Shown here in pieces: positions 8,022-16,177 of a stretch of DNA of 34,902 bases; within the stretch, counting starts at the first letter, position 1; each line of letters begins with the position of its first letter. The notes below the pieces were generated by a model, which was given only the letters and a program-made list of their open reading frames with translations, was not told the origin of the DNA and ran no database searches. The DNA comes from Nitrospirae bacterium RIFCSPHIGHO2_01_FULL_66_17 (lineage in GTDB: Bacteria > Nitrospirota > Nitrospiria > 2-01-FULL-66-17). Location of the stretch: positions 1 to 34,902 of the forward strand of contig MHEO01000032.1 in assembly GCA_001803875.1 (NCBI GenBank), read 5' to 3'. The position numbers were made by a program, and so were the translations under genes.

Positions 8022-11000
8022 ATGAAGAACGGGAATCTCAGGTGGAAGGGTGTGGTGCTAGGGCTGGCGACGCTCCTCAGCGTTGCCGGCCTCGTGTCCA
8101 CGGCGTTCGCCCGGCACGGGGAGGAGAACCTCCTCACGAATCGTATCCCCGAGCCGGCGCCGTACGTGGTGAGCGAAACGACATCGGCTGGCGGAGCGTT
8201 CGGCGCCCCGCACACCGGTGTGCCGTTTGAGCCCCTCTGGACGACCACCAACAATTCGGGGAGCTGTGATGGGTGCCACACCGGGCTCTGGAACCAGTGG
8301 AATGGCGCCATGATGTCGAACGCCTGGCGCGATCCGGGGTGGCGTGGGGCGTTCTTGCTCGTGGCGCGTCTGACGTCGACCGACGGTGATTGCGACATTC
8401 CCAACCCACCGGACGGGACGGCCAAGGCCCAAATCAACCCATTCGGGATTGCCGGTTGTCAGAGCCGGTTCAATGTGACGCCCGGTACCACGACTCCGTT
8501 CCCGGGTGTGACGCCAGCGCTGTACAGTCAAAGCGGGTCGCTGATGGACGACTTCTGCTCGCGGTGCCACATGCCGACCAATTACATCGACGCGACGACG
8601 AACGTTTACGCCGATAATCAGAGCCCGTACGGAGGCGGGACCTCCACCCAGGAGCACGGCCGCATCAGCCCGTCGTATGACCCGACCGCAGTGGGCACGG
8701 CGCAGGCGACGGACCCGGCCAACGGGCTGCTCACGCTGGAGTCTTTCGGGTCGCGCACGTATGTTGACGGCGTGAGCCGCGTGGTCAACAGCAACAGCGG
8801 CAAGGCCGGGATCACCTGCGAGGTCTGCCACACCAATGTGGATTCTCGGTACACTCCCTATCATCTCTATGGTAAATCGGGGACGGAGTACTACCCGGCG
8901 CCCCAGAACACGGGGCGCTATAACCAGGGCTTGACGCCGGCGCAGCAGGACATGCTGACGGTGCCGGACGCGGCGAGCGGCAACCTGGGCTACGCGGTGG
9001 CCGCGGGAGCGTTTCGGCTCTCGCCCCACGCGCTCAACTTCCCTGAACGGTTCGGTCCCTTGTCGTGGAACGATCCGTGCCTGATCCTGCCTGGGAGCTG
9101 CGTGGGCGGGCAAGTGTTGGACTCGTACGTGAGCGACGTGTTCACGGGCGGCACCCGGACGACCAACGTGTACTTTACCCAGGCGAGTCCGCCGGGTCAG
9201 CACGACACGTACTACCAGGTCAAGTTCGAGCGGGCCGAGTTCTGCGCGTCTTGCCACGACGTGACGAATCCGATGACGATCAAGAACCAGTTCGGCTACT
9301 GGACCGGCGGGTTCCCGATCGAGCGGACATACACCGAGTGGAAGAATAGCCGGTACTCCGATCGGCCGGGCAATGCCTATTACGATGCCAATTACAAGCG
9401 GGACTGCGAAACCTGTCATATGCAGCAGAGCTATGGCGAGCCGGGGACCGCGCTTACGTTATACACGGTCGCCGGCAGCGTCGTCACGCCGGATGCGCCG
9501 CTTCTGGAGCCGTCCTGCGATCGGATCACGCACAACCCGGGCTATTCGCACCACTTCGTGGGCGGGAACGGCTACATGACGCGGCTGATCGGCGCGGATA
9601 TCGACGGCGGGGGCACGGTGCAGCCGTACCCGGAGCTCTTGCACACGAGCTTCTCGTCGGCGGATGCCAACAGCCGGTACCACTACGCCCGGTACGATAC
9701 GGTGGGCACGGTAACGGGCGGCACCACCCAGCACGAACGTTTTGCGTGGGATCGCCTGCGTAATGCGGTGACGATGTCGGTGACCGCGCCGGCCTCGGTC
9801 GTGAGACCGGCCACGGAGACGCTGGCCGCGCTGAACGTGACGGTGAAGAACGAAGGCTCGGGGCACAACTTCCCAACCGGCTTCCCGGAGGGCCGAGCGG
9901 CGTGGGTGGCGGTGAAAGCGTGGGATACCAAGAACACGGCCGCGGTCACGGATGACGTGGAGCTGCAGATTCAGGACAGCGCCAACGGGAATCGCCGATC
10001 GCTCGGGGTGGGATATCTGACCGCCGCTTCGATCAAGCCGGACCCGTCGTATCCGTCGACCTGCCCGGATACGGAAGGGGTGACGGGCGGCTGGAAGCTC
10101 CCGGAGGGCGCGATCGATCCGTACGCCTATACGTTCCGGGCGATGGCGACGCTGGACAAGATCTGTCCCACGCTGGATCTGCCCTACGCGACGCCGGTGA
10201 ACCTGGTGGTCAACGCGAACAACATGCCGACGGATGCCGCCGGGGCGGTGATCGATCGGAACAACCCGAACGGCATTCCTCGGTATACGGACACGAATGC
10301 CAACGGGGATGTCTTCGACAACGCGTTCCTGAGGGATACGCGGCTGCAGCCGTGCCGCAACGTCGGATGCACGAACGCGGGCGCGATGGTCAACCTTACA
10401 CGGTATTCGGTCGTGGTGCCGTCGACGATCGTCGGGCCGATCGCGGTCAGTTCGGTCGTCTACTACCAGTCCTTCGAGGGCATCGTGGCCAAGAAGTTCC
10501 TCGGCAACCTCGCCAACACGGACGACGATACCCCTCCGACGCTGGAGCCCTGCGTTCTGAAGGGGCCCTGCGATCGAGTCGCGACCAATGCCGCGTATCG
10601 GCAGGCTCTGCTGTTCGATCCGGTGGTGGTCGAGGGCGCGCCCCCGGTGCCTTCCGAGGTGCGCAACGCGGTGATCCAGGTGACGGCCACGACGGATAAT
10701 GTGGCGCCCCGCGTAATCATCAACAATTGCAAGCCGCCTCGGAAGGGTGGAACGTGCCCGGGGACCAATCTGACCGCCCCGATCCCGGCGAACAAGCACT
10801 GGTCGCCCTCGCCATATGGTGGAACGACGGGCAACTACGCGACGGAAAGCTACGGCGAACTGAGTGTGGCGCACACCCGGATCGTAAAGGTGTCGTTCAG
10901 CGAGCCGGTGCAGGAGTGCGACAATGTCGCAGGGTTGGTCAACTGCGGGCCTCTGTCGGGCAACACGTATTATCTTACCGACAGTGGCGGTGCAGCGCTG

Positions 11001-11207
11001 ACGTTCCTCCAGGATCAGATCGACGACACCACGTGGGGGTTGTTCCCCTACGTGGGGACCGATTCGGCCTTTGTGGGTGGAGGCGGCCACATCATACACA
11101 TTGCGCCGATCCGCAACAGTCGGGCTATCAAGGACTATGCGGGCAACACGCTGTTTGCGGGCCCCGCAACCGGAGGAGAGTACACCTTCGGATTCAAAGC
11201 GCAGTAA
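8022..11207 (+). CDS. Secreted five-haem c-type cytochrome with Ig-like C-terminus (paralogue 2)
   Basis: A 1,061-residue paralogue of the preceding gene, aligning over its whole length. The start at ATG 8022 follows AAGGAGGA. The longer frame from 7962 has no ribosome site and would bury the signal peptide, whose core is GVVLGLATLLSVAGLVSTAFA and which is cut before RHGEE. Haem sites are CDGCH (residue 82), CSRCH (179), CEVCH (266), CASCH (408) and CETCH (462). The haem-bearing half is highly conserved with paralogue 1. The linker around the NEGSGHNFPTGFPEGR region and a 17-residue insertion between haems 1 and 2 (near PGTTTPFPGVTP) differ. It likely shares the extracellular electron-transfer role, perhaps tuned to another partner or potential. 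It has its own promoter and terminator. Confidence 0.9.
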   Translation: MKNGNLRWKGVVLGLATLLSVAGLVSTAFARHGEENLLTNRIPEPAPYVVSETTSAGGAFGAPHTGVPFEPLWTTTNNSGSCDGCHTGLWNQWNGAMMSNAWRDPGWRGAFLLVARLTSTDGDCDIPNPPDGTAKAQINPFGIAGCQSRFNVTPGTTTPFPGVTPALYSQSGSLMDDFCSRCHMPTNYIDATTNVYADNQSPYGGGTSTQEHGRISPSYDPTAVGTAQATDPANGLLTLESFGSRTYVDGVSRVVNSNSGKAGITCEVCHTNVDSRYTPYHLYGKSGTEYYPAPQNTGRYNQGLTPAQQDMLTVPDAASGNLGYAVAAGAFRLSPHALNFPERFGPLSWNDPCLILPGSCVGGQVLDSYVSDVFTGGTRTTNVYFTQASPPGQHDTYYQVKFERAEFCASCHDVTNPMTIKNQFGYWTGGFPIERTYTEWKNSRYSDRPGNAYYDANYKRDCETCHMQQSYGEPGTALTLYTVAGSVVTPDAPLLEPSCDRITHNPGYSHHFVGGNGYMTRLIGADIDGGGTVQPYPELLHTSFSSADANSRYHYARYDTVGTVTGGTTQHERFAWDRLRNAVTMSVTAPASVVRPATETLAALNVTVKNEGSGHNFPTGFPEGRAAWVAVKAWDTKNTAAVTDDVELQIQDSANGNRRSLGVGYLTAASIKPDPSYPSTCPDTEGVTGGWKLPEGAIDPYAYTFRAMATLDKICPTLDLPYATPVNLVVNANNMPTDAAGAVIDRNNPNGIPRYTDTNANGDVFDNAFLRDTRLQPCRNVGCTNAGAMVNLTRYSVVVPSTIVGPIAVSSVVYYQSFEGIVAKKFLGNLANTDDDTPPTLEPCVLKGPCDRVATNAAYRQALLFDPVVVEGAPPVPSEVRNAVIQVTATTDNVAPRVIINNCKPPRKGGTCPGTNLTAPIPANKHWSPSPYGGTTGNYATESYGELSVAHTRIVKVSFSEPVQECDNVAGLVNCGPLSGNTYYLTDSGGAALTFLQDQIDDTTWGLFPYVGTDSAFVGGGGHIIHIAPIRNSRAIKDYAGNTLFAGPATGGEYTFGFKAQ

Positions 11208-11228
11208 GTCGTGACGTAGCTCCATATG

Positions 11229-11263
11229 GAGGGGAGGCGGTTATCGCGCCTCCCCTCTTTTTT
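11229..11263 (+). terminator. Rho-independent terminator after cytochrome 2
   Basis: An 11-bp stem (GAGGGGAGGCG, 11229-11239, with 11247-11257) around a 7-base loop is followed by six T. This is a canonical terminator closing the second cytochrome transcript. Confidence 0.9.
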
Positions 11264-11269
11264 CCTGCC

Positions 11270-11298
11270 TTGCTTTGGAGGTGGTGTTTTCTTACAAT
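11270..11298 (+). promoter_or_regulatory. Sigma-70 promoter for the propeller/DUF3105 gene
   Basis: TTGCTT (11270-11275) and TACAAT (11293-11298) are separated by 17 bases. They lie directly after the terminator and about 75 bases before the GTG start, so the gene is probably transcribed separately from the cytochromes. Confidence 0.55.
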
Positions 11299-11372
11299 CG
11301 GCGCCGATGAGTTCGGTTCCCCGCCTGGAAGCTGTTCAACGCCGTTCCGACCCGGACGGAAAAGGAGTCATC

Positions 11373-13703
11373 GTGAATCCTCTACTCGCCTTGATGCGGA
11401 ACCCCGGAGCGCTCGCTCTCGGGGTCTTGTGGCTCAGCCTGTCCTCTTCTCCGGCCATGGCCAAGCCCGCCACCCTCGCGTACATCGCGAACGCCGGGAA
11501 CAACCACGTCCAGATCCTCGACGTGGAGACCGGTCAGACGGTGAACAAGCTGTACACGGGCGCCGCCCCGTGGCGGTTGATCGAATCGCCGGACGAGAAG
11601 CGCCTGCTCGTCCAGCACTGGTATTCCGAGACCACGGCGGTGGTCAACCTGGCCACGAACGAGATCGAAGCGGTGCTGCCGACGCGCGGTCCCGGCGTGT
11701 TCACGCCCAAGGGCGACAAGTTCTGGAGCTACTCGTGGCCGGGATCCTTCCTGCAAGGCTACGACGGCAAGACTTTCAAGGCGACCGACCAGCGGCAGAC
11801 CGAGGACCGCAGCGTCTACGATCTCCTGTTCTGGGGGAAAGACCGGCTGTATCTCGGCCAGTACGACCCGATCAGCAAGGTGGGACGCCAGGTGTTCGAC
11901 TTCGTCATGGCCGCGAAGCTCGATGATCCCAAGCACGTGTCGTCCTCGGTCAAAACCGGCACCAGCCCGGCCAAGCTCGTGCTCGACCCGACCGGCGAGT
12001 TTCTCTTGACCGCCAACGTGGACGACCGGGACGTCACAATGATCAACACGAACGGCGCCACCGCCCGCGTCACGCTCGGGGCGGGACCGCGGGATATTCT
12101 GTTCACACAGGGCGGCAAGCGGATGATCGTCATCTGCTGGAAGCCCGGCGCGCGCCGGAGCGAGGTCTTTACCCTCAGCAGCAACTTCAAGGCCCGACCA
12201 TGGCCCGAGGTGAAGGCCGACAAAACGGCCGAAGTCGAGGGCGGGCTCGTCGCCGCGGCGGTTGGGCCCGGCGGGCGGGTGTTTTACGCCCTCGACCGGC
12301 CGGGCAAGCGCCTGGTGACGCTCGACGCCGAGACGTTGAAGGAGTTGAGCAGCGTTCCCGTCGGCGATGAGCCGACGACGTTCGTGATCCGGCAAGTCTC
12401 GCAGCGGGAGCGCAACCGCCTCGCGCGCAAGACCGAGGCGCGGACGCGGCTCGAAGCGGTGATCGCGACCATGAAGTCCCACGGCGCCCCCTATGCCGAC
12501 GTCGCGTTCACCGAGACGATGACGAGCGAGGTGCCGGACGAAGCGAAAGCCGACGGGAAGGGCGAGGCAGAGGCGAAGCCGGCGACCAAGACCGTGACGT
12601 CGACGCTCAAGACGACGATCAATCTCCCCGACTCTGTTCGACACGAGTTTGCCGATGGTGGCGTGCGCTTGGCCCAAGGTGGCCGCGCGATCTCGATTTC
12701 GAGGGATGGGCGATTCCAGAATACCCCGCGGCAGGACCTGGTGTATCTCTTGTATGCGCTGTACGGTCTTCCAACCGAGGAGGTGGTCCGTCATCTCGCC
12801 GGGGATGTGCCGGGGAGTCCCTATCTGCGGAACGGGATCGCGGTCGACATCGTGCGAACCGTCGAGGAAGAGGGCCACAGGTACCACGCGATCGGCGCGA
12901 TGGGCAGCCACGAAACGGTGTCGCAACTCTGGGTGAGTGCCGAGACAGGATTCCCAGTCAGTGTGGTGGAACAGTTTCCGGTGATGCGGCCGAAAAACCC
13001 GCACGCCCAGGACGAAGGGTTCCGTGGTCTCACCGAGACGAGGGTCACGTATCAGAAGGTGGATGGCGGGTACGTGATCCCGGTCAAGCTCAGCCGGTAT
13101 CTGGATGGAAAAGAGGTCGGGTGGGTCGGCGTGTCCGACATCCGGTTCAATCAACATCCGCCGGCCGAGCGATTCGACCTGGCCCGGCTCGGTGGGGTGC
13201 TCAAGGCCGTGCCCAAGAAGGCCGAGCCGGCCAAGGTCTCGGCCCATGAAGGCCCGGGCCTCGCCGTGGCGAGCCAGGGCAACGAGCACGTGGGGACGCC
13301 CTTCGACGAGCACGGGCCCTACAACAGCAACCCTCCGACCTCCGGGCCCCACACGGCGTACCTGACGGAGTGGGGGGTGCACGCCATTCCCATCCCGCCG
13401 GAAACGCAGGTACACAATCTTGAAGACGGCGGCGTGCTGGTGCAATACTCGTGTCCGACCCCGTGCCCCGACCTGGTCAAGCAACTGGAGGCGGCGGCGA
13501 CCAAGCACGACCGCGTGGTTGTGGCCCCGTATCCGTTGGTGGAGTCCCGCATCGTGTTGACGGCGTGGGAGCGGATCGAGACGCTCAATGAGTTCGACGA
13601 CCACCGGATCGGCGCGTTCATCGAGGCATACGCGGGTAAGGACCACCATCCCGCCAAGGGCGAGGGTTCGTCGGACGCCTCTCGGGAGAAGGAGCAAGAA
13701 TGA
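11373..13703 (+). CDS. Secreted YncE-like propeller / LolA-like / DUF3105 fusion protein
   Basis: A 776-residue exported protein. GTG 11373 is chosen because AAGGAG lies just upstream and the signal peptide (GALALGVLWLSLSSSPAMA) begins shortly after. Residues about 30-340 are YVTN/YncE-type propeller repeats (YIANAGNNHVQILDVETGQTV; LVLDPTGEFLLTANVDDRDV). Residues about 350-605 resemble the LolA-like fold of outer-membrane lipoprotein-sorting proteins. Residues about 635-756 are a DUF3105 domain with its hallmark YNSNPPTSGPH and a CPTPC motif. Each part alone is known from secreted proteins. I know no function for the combination. It ends in an ATGA overlap with a TPR lipoprotein gene, so the two are translated together. 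The LolA-like call is the least certain part. Confidence 0.75.
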   Translation: MNPLLALMRNPGALALGVLWLSLSSSPAMAKPATLAYIANAGNNHVQILDVETGQTVNKLYTGAAPWRLIESPDEKRLLVQHWYSETTAVVNLATNEIEAVLPTRGPGVFTPKGDKFWSYSWPGSFLQGYDGKTFKATDQRQTEDRSVYDLLFWGKDRLYLGQYDPISKVGRQVFDFVMAAKLDDPKHVSSSVKTGTSPAKLVLDPTGEFLLTANVDDRDVTMINTNGATARVTLGAGPRDILFTQGGKRMIVICWKPGARRSEVFTLSSNFKARPWPEVKADKTAEVEGGLVAAAVGPGGRVFYALDRPGKRLVTLDAETLKELSSVPVGDEPTTFVIRQVSQRERNRLARKTEARTRLEAVIATMKSHGAPYADVAFTETMTSEVPDEAKADGKGEAEAKPATKTVTSTLKTTINLPDSVRHEFADGGVRLAQGGRAISISRDGRFQNTPRQDLVYLLYALYGLPTEEVVRHLAGDVPGSPYLRNGIAVDIVRTVEEEGHRYHAIGAMGSHETVSQLWVSAETGFPVSVVEQFPVMRPKNPHAQDEGFRGLTETRVTYQKVDGGYVIPVKLSRYLDGKEVGWVGVSDIRFNQHPPAERFDLARLGGVLKAVPKKAEPAKVSAHEGPGLAVASQGNEHVGTPFDEHGPYNSNPPTSGPHTAYLTEWGVHAIPIPPETQVHNLEDGGVLVQYSCPTPCPDLVKQLEAAATKHDRVVVAPYPLVESRIVLTAWERIETLNEFDDHRIGAFIEAYAGKDHHPAKGEGSSDASREKEQE

Positions 13704-14383
13704 CGTCGCGTGGTGCCATGATCGGAGCCCTGGTCCTGGGGCTCATCCTTGTCGCCGCTTGCCAGAAAGACGGAGGCGGCGGGTTACCTGAGCCGGTGGG
13801 GGAGAGCGGGATTCCTATCGCGAGCCCCTCGCCGGATAACCAACTCCCGCCGAATCATCCGGCCATTAATAATCCGCCCGGTTCGACGTCGGACCGCGCG
13901 ACCGATCGCCCGCTGCCGGCGGGGACGCGGAATCCCATGGAGGACGTCATCGCCTTCAAGGCCCGCCTCGACAAGAACCCGAAGGACCTAGAGGCGCTCA
14001 TCTCGCTGGGCAACGCTAATATGATGATTTCGCGCTTCGACGCGGCGCAGGATCTGTACACGCGGGCGCTGGCGATCAACCCCAAGGATCTCGACGTGCG
14101 GACGAACCTGGCGATCGCGTACCAATACGGGGGTAAGCCGGATCGGGCGTTCACCGAACTGAACAAGAACCTCGGCTACGACCCCAAGCACGATCCCACG
14201 ATGTACAATCTCGGCTTCCTCTACTACTACGACAAGAAGGATTCCGCCGCGGCGCTGGACATCTGGAAGCGGTGGCTCGCGCTGTATCCCAACGCGCCGG
14301 CGGCCGGGGACGTGAGCAAGCAGATCGCGAAGATCGAAGCGGAGAAGGGGTCCCAGAAGTCGGCCGGCAAACCGGCATCGTGA
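13700..14383 (+). CDS. TPR-repeat lipoprotein (CcmI/NrfG-like repeats)
   Basis: A 227-residue protein starting inside the previous stop (ATGA), so translationally coupled to the propeller/DUF3105 gene. A lipoprotein signal ends in LVAAC (Cys21). A Pro/Asn-rich linker to about residue 70 leads to three or four TPR units (DLEALISLGNANMMISRFDAAQDLYTRALAINP and following). This style of repeat is found in helpers of cytochrome c maturation such as NrfG/CcmI, and in many other scaffold proteins. With two cytochromes upstream, a role in handling apocytochromes or assembling a surface complex is plausible but inferred. It is a paralogue of the lipoprotein at 21147. Its stop is four bases from the convergent FGE-like gene. 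Confidence 0.8.
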   Translation: MTSRGAMIGALVLGLILVAACQKDGGGGLPEPVGESGIPIASPSPDNQLPPNHPAINNPPGSTSDRATDRPLPAGTRNPMEDVIAFKARLDKNPKDLEALISLGNANMMISRFDAAQDLYTRALAINPKDLDVRTNLAIAYQYGGKPDRAFTELNKNLGYDPKHDPTMYNLGFLYYYDKKDSAAALDIWKRWLALYPNAPAAGDVSKQIAKIEAEKGSQKSAGKPAS

Positions 14384-14387
14384 CGAT

Positions 14388-15203
14388 CTACGACACGGAT
14401 TTCGCGCAGCGAAAGCCGAAATCGGGAAATTTGGCGGTCGGCGCCATCGGGAACCGGTAGGCCGCGCGATAGAACTCGGGGAGCGCGTAGTGGCCGACGC
14501 CTCCCCATCCCCCGCCCTTGAGTACCTTGAACGTTCGGCCGAACGGCGCGAACTCGTACGTGCTGTTCGGATGCGGCAGATACCAATCCGACGTCCATTC
14601 CCAGGCGTTGCCGGCCATGTCGTCCACCCCGTAGGGGCTTCGACCCTCCGGGAAGCTCCCGACCTCCACGAGTCCGCCGCGACCGGCGTCGCCGGTGTTG
14701 GCCTTGTGGCCGTCGTAGTCGTTGCCCCACGGGAATTCGCGGCCGTCGGCGCCCCGCGCCGCTTTTTCCCACTCGGCCTCGGTGGGCAGGCGTGTGCCCC
14801 GCCACTCGCAGTAGCGCTGCGCGTCGTGCCAATTGACGCTGGTCACGGGCAACCGGTGCGTCCCGGACGGCGGGCGGCCGTCGACCCAGTGTTTCGGCGA
14901 GGGCCAGCCGGTCGCCGCGACAAACGTGGCGTATGCTCCCTGAGTGACCTCGTGGCGGTCGATCAGAAAGGCGGGGAGCGTGATCGTCTGTCGGGGGTGC
15001 TCGTCCAGATAGAGGGGCTTGGCGAAGCCGAACTCGTGGGTCTTGCCCTCGGCGTCGACGCGATCGCTGCCCATCAGGAACTCGCCGGCCGGGATGGGGA
15101 TCATGTCCTTGTCCTGGGCGCGCAGCGTCCAGATGGCGAGCCATGTTCCCAAACCGACCACCGCGAGGACGGCCGCGGCGAGCAGGGCACGGCGTTTCGT
15201 CAT
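14388..15203 (-). CDS. FGE-like (SUMF1/PvdO fold) protein, membrane-anchored
   Basis: A 271-residue protein with one N-terminal transmembrane segment (ALLAAAVLAVVGLGTWLAIWTL) and then a complete FGE-sulfatase domain. Motifs seen are IPAGEFLMGSD, DRHEVTQGAYATFV, PVTSVNWHDAQRYCEWRG, RLPTEAEWEKAARG, PWGN, DMAGNAWEWTSDWY, KGGGWG and the terminal DFGFRCAKS. True formylglycine-generating enzymes carry a Cys-X4-Cys pair shortly after GGS. Here that stretch reads GGWGGVGHYALPEFYRAAYR with no cysteine, so it should not make formylglycine. The start is at MTKRRALLAA. The longer upstream frame reads through a repeat element. It is the last gene of a minus-strand operon and faces the periplasm. Binding or assembly is more likely than catalysis. 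Confidence 0.85.
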   Translation of the reverse strand: MTKRRALLAAAVLAVVGLGTWLAIWTLRAQDKDMIPIPAGEFLMGSDRVDAEGKTHEFGFAKPLYLDEHPRQTITLPAFLIDRHEVTQGAYATFVAATGWPSPKHWVDGRPPSGTHRLPVTSVNWHDAQRYCEWRGTRLPTEAEWEKAARGADGREFPWGNDYDGHKANTGDAGRGGLVEVGSFPEGRSPYGVDDMAGNAWEWTSDWYLPHPNSTYEFAPFGRTFKVLKGGGWGGVGHYALPEFYRAAYRFPMAPTAKFPDFGFRCAKSVS

Positions 15204-15214
15204 AGCCGGGCCAC

Positions 15215-15379
15215 TAGGAGTATGTCCGAGTGTGGGGGCGTTGGAGCCTGTTCTTGCCCCGCAAAGCGGGCCGCGAAACGAGCGCCCGACTTCCCGGCGC
15301 GAGGCTTCGCAAGGTTCGCAGGAATGCGCCGGATGCACAGCGACAACGCAGCAGATGACCACTCATGGACAGGCTCCTA
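15215..15379 (-). repeat. TAG-ended inverted-repeat element, copy A
   Basis: A 165-base element with terminal inverted repeats, TAGGAGTATGTCC at the left and GGACAGGCTCCTA at the right. On the minus strand its first three bases are the TAG stop of the upstream FGE-like lipoprotein gene. It fills the gap between the two FGE-like genes. The interior is more diverged than in the copies at 25034 and 30672 but keeps the GACAACGC..GCAGATGACC block. Confidence 0.8.
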
Positions 15380-16177
15380 GCGGGCGCACCGGAACCCGAT
15401 ATCGCGGAACCGCCGCTCCGGCGGCTGGTAGAAGCGATAGGCGGCGCGGTAAAAGTGCGGGACGGTGTAGTGGCCGGCCGATCCGCCCCAACTGCTGTTG
15501 CGCACGACCCTGAACCGCTCCCCGAACGCGGGACTCGTGTACGTCGATCCGGGGTAGGGCTGATACCAGTCGGCGACCCACTCGGACACGTTGCCGGCCA
15601 TGTCCTCCACGCCGTAGGGGCTCTTGCCCTCGGGGAAGCTGCCCACCGCAGCCAGCCCCGTGCTGCCGATGTTGCCCTTTTTTTCATCGAACGCGTTGCC
15701 CCACGGGTATTCGCGCCCGTCGGTTCCGCGCGCCGCCTTTTCCCACTCGGCCTCGGTCGGCAATCGCTTCCCGGCCCATCGGCAGAACCGATCGGCCTCG
15801 AACCACGTGATCCCCGTTACGGGCCATCGCCCCTGATCGGCCGGGAAGCGTCCGTCGGGCCAGGTGGGCGGGGCGGCCGCGCGGGTGGCGTCGACGAATT
15901 GCCGGTACTGGTCGTTGGTGGTCTCGTACACGTCGATCTGATAGGTCGGCAGGGTGACGGTGCGCTGCGGGTGCTCGTCCAGAAACCACGGCTTCGCGGT
16001 GCCGAACTCGACCCCCTGTTGGGCGGTGTCGGTCTGATCGCTCCCCATGATGAACTCACCCTGGGGGATGGTGACCATCTGTCCGGGGGAAGGAGCCGTT
16101 CCCCGCGCCCCCCCGGACAAGGGATCGCAGCCGACGATGACGATCAGCGCCAGCGGGAGGACCCGGCGCGGATTCAA
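15377..16177 (-). CDS. FGE-like (SUMF1/PvdO fold) lipoprotein
   Basis: A 266-residue lipoprotein. The signal is RVLPLALIVIVGC, with the lipobox Cys at residue 17. The FGE-sulfatase domain follows (IPQGEFIMGSDQTD, DVYETTNDQYRQFV, PVTGITWFEADRFCRWAGK, RLPTEAEWEKAARGTDGREYPWGN, DMAGNVSEWVADWYQP, RDIGFRCAR). The segment that holds the catalytic Cys pair in genuine FGE is SSWGGSAGHYTVPHFYRAAYR, again without cysteine. It is clearly paralogous to the gene downstream of it. The start is a TTG whose last two bases overlap the TGA of the propeller gene (TTGA), so translation is coupled. The stop TAG is supplied by repeat copy A. Confidence 0.83.
   Translation of the reverse strand: MNPRRVLPLALIVIVGCDPLSGGARGTAPSPGQMVTIPQGEFIMGSDQTDTAQQGVEFGTAKPWFLDEHPQRTVTLPTYQIDVYETTNDQYRQFVDATRAAAPPTWPDGRFPADQGRWPVTGITWFEADRFCRWAGKRLPTEAEWEKAARGTDGREYPWGNAFDEKKGNIGSTGLAAVGSFPEGKSPYGVEDMAGNVSEWVADWYQPYPGSTYTSPAFGERFRVVRNSSWGGSAGHYTVPHFYRAAYRFYQPPERRFRDIGFRCAR

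Noticed and set aside
4624..11207. Cytochromes as nitrite reductase (NrfA) or hydroxylamine oxidoreductase
   Set aside because: There is no CXXCK site, the haem count and spacing do not fit, and the long Ig-like C-terminal half has no counterpart in those enzymes.
14388..16177. The two FGE-like proteins as sulfatase-maturing enzymes
   Set aside because: The catalytic cysteine pair is absent in both, and no sulfatase gene is present in the window.
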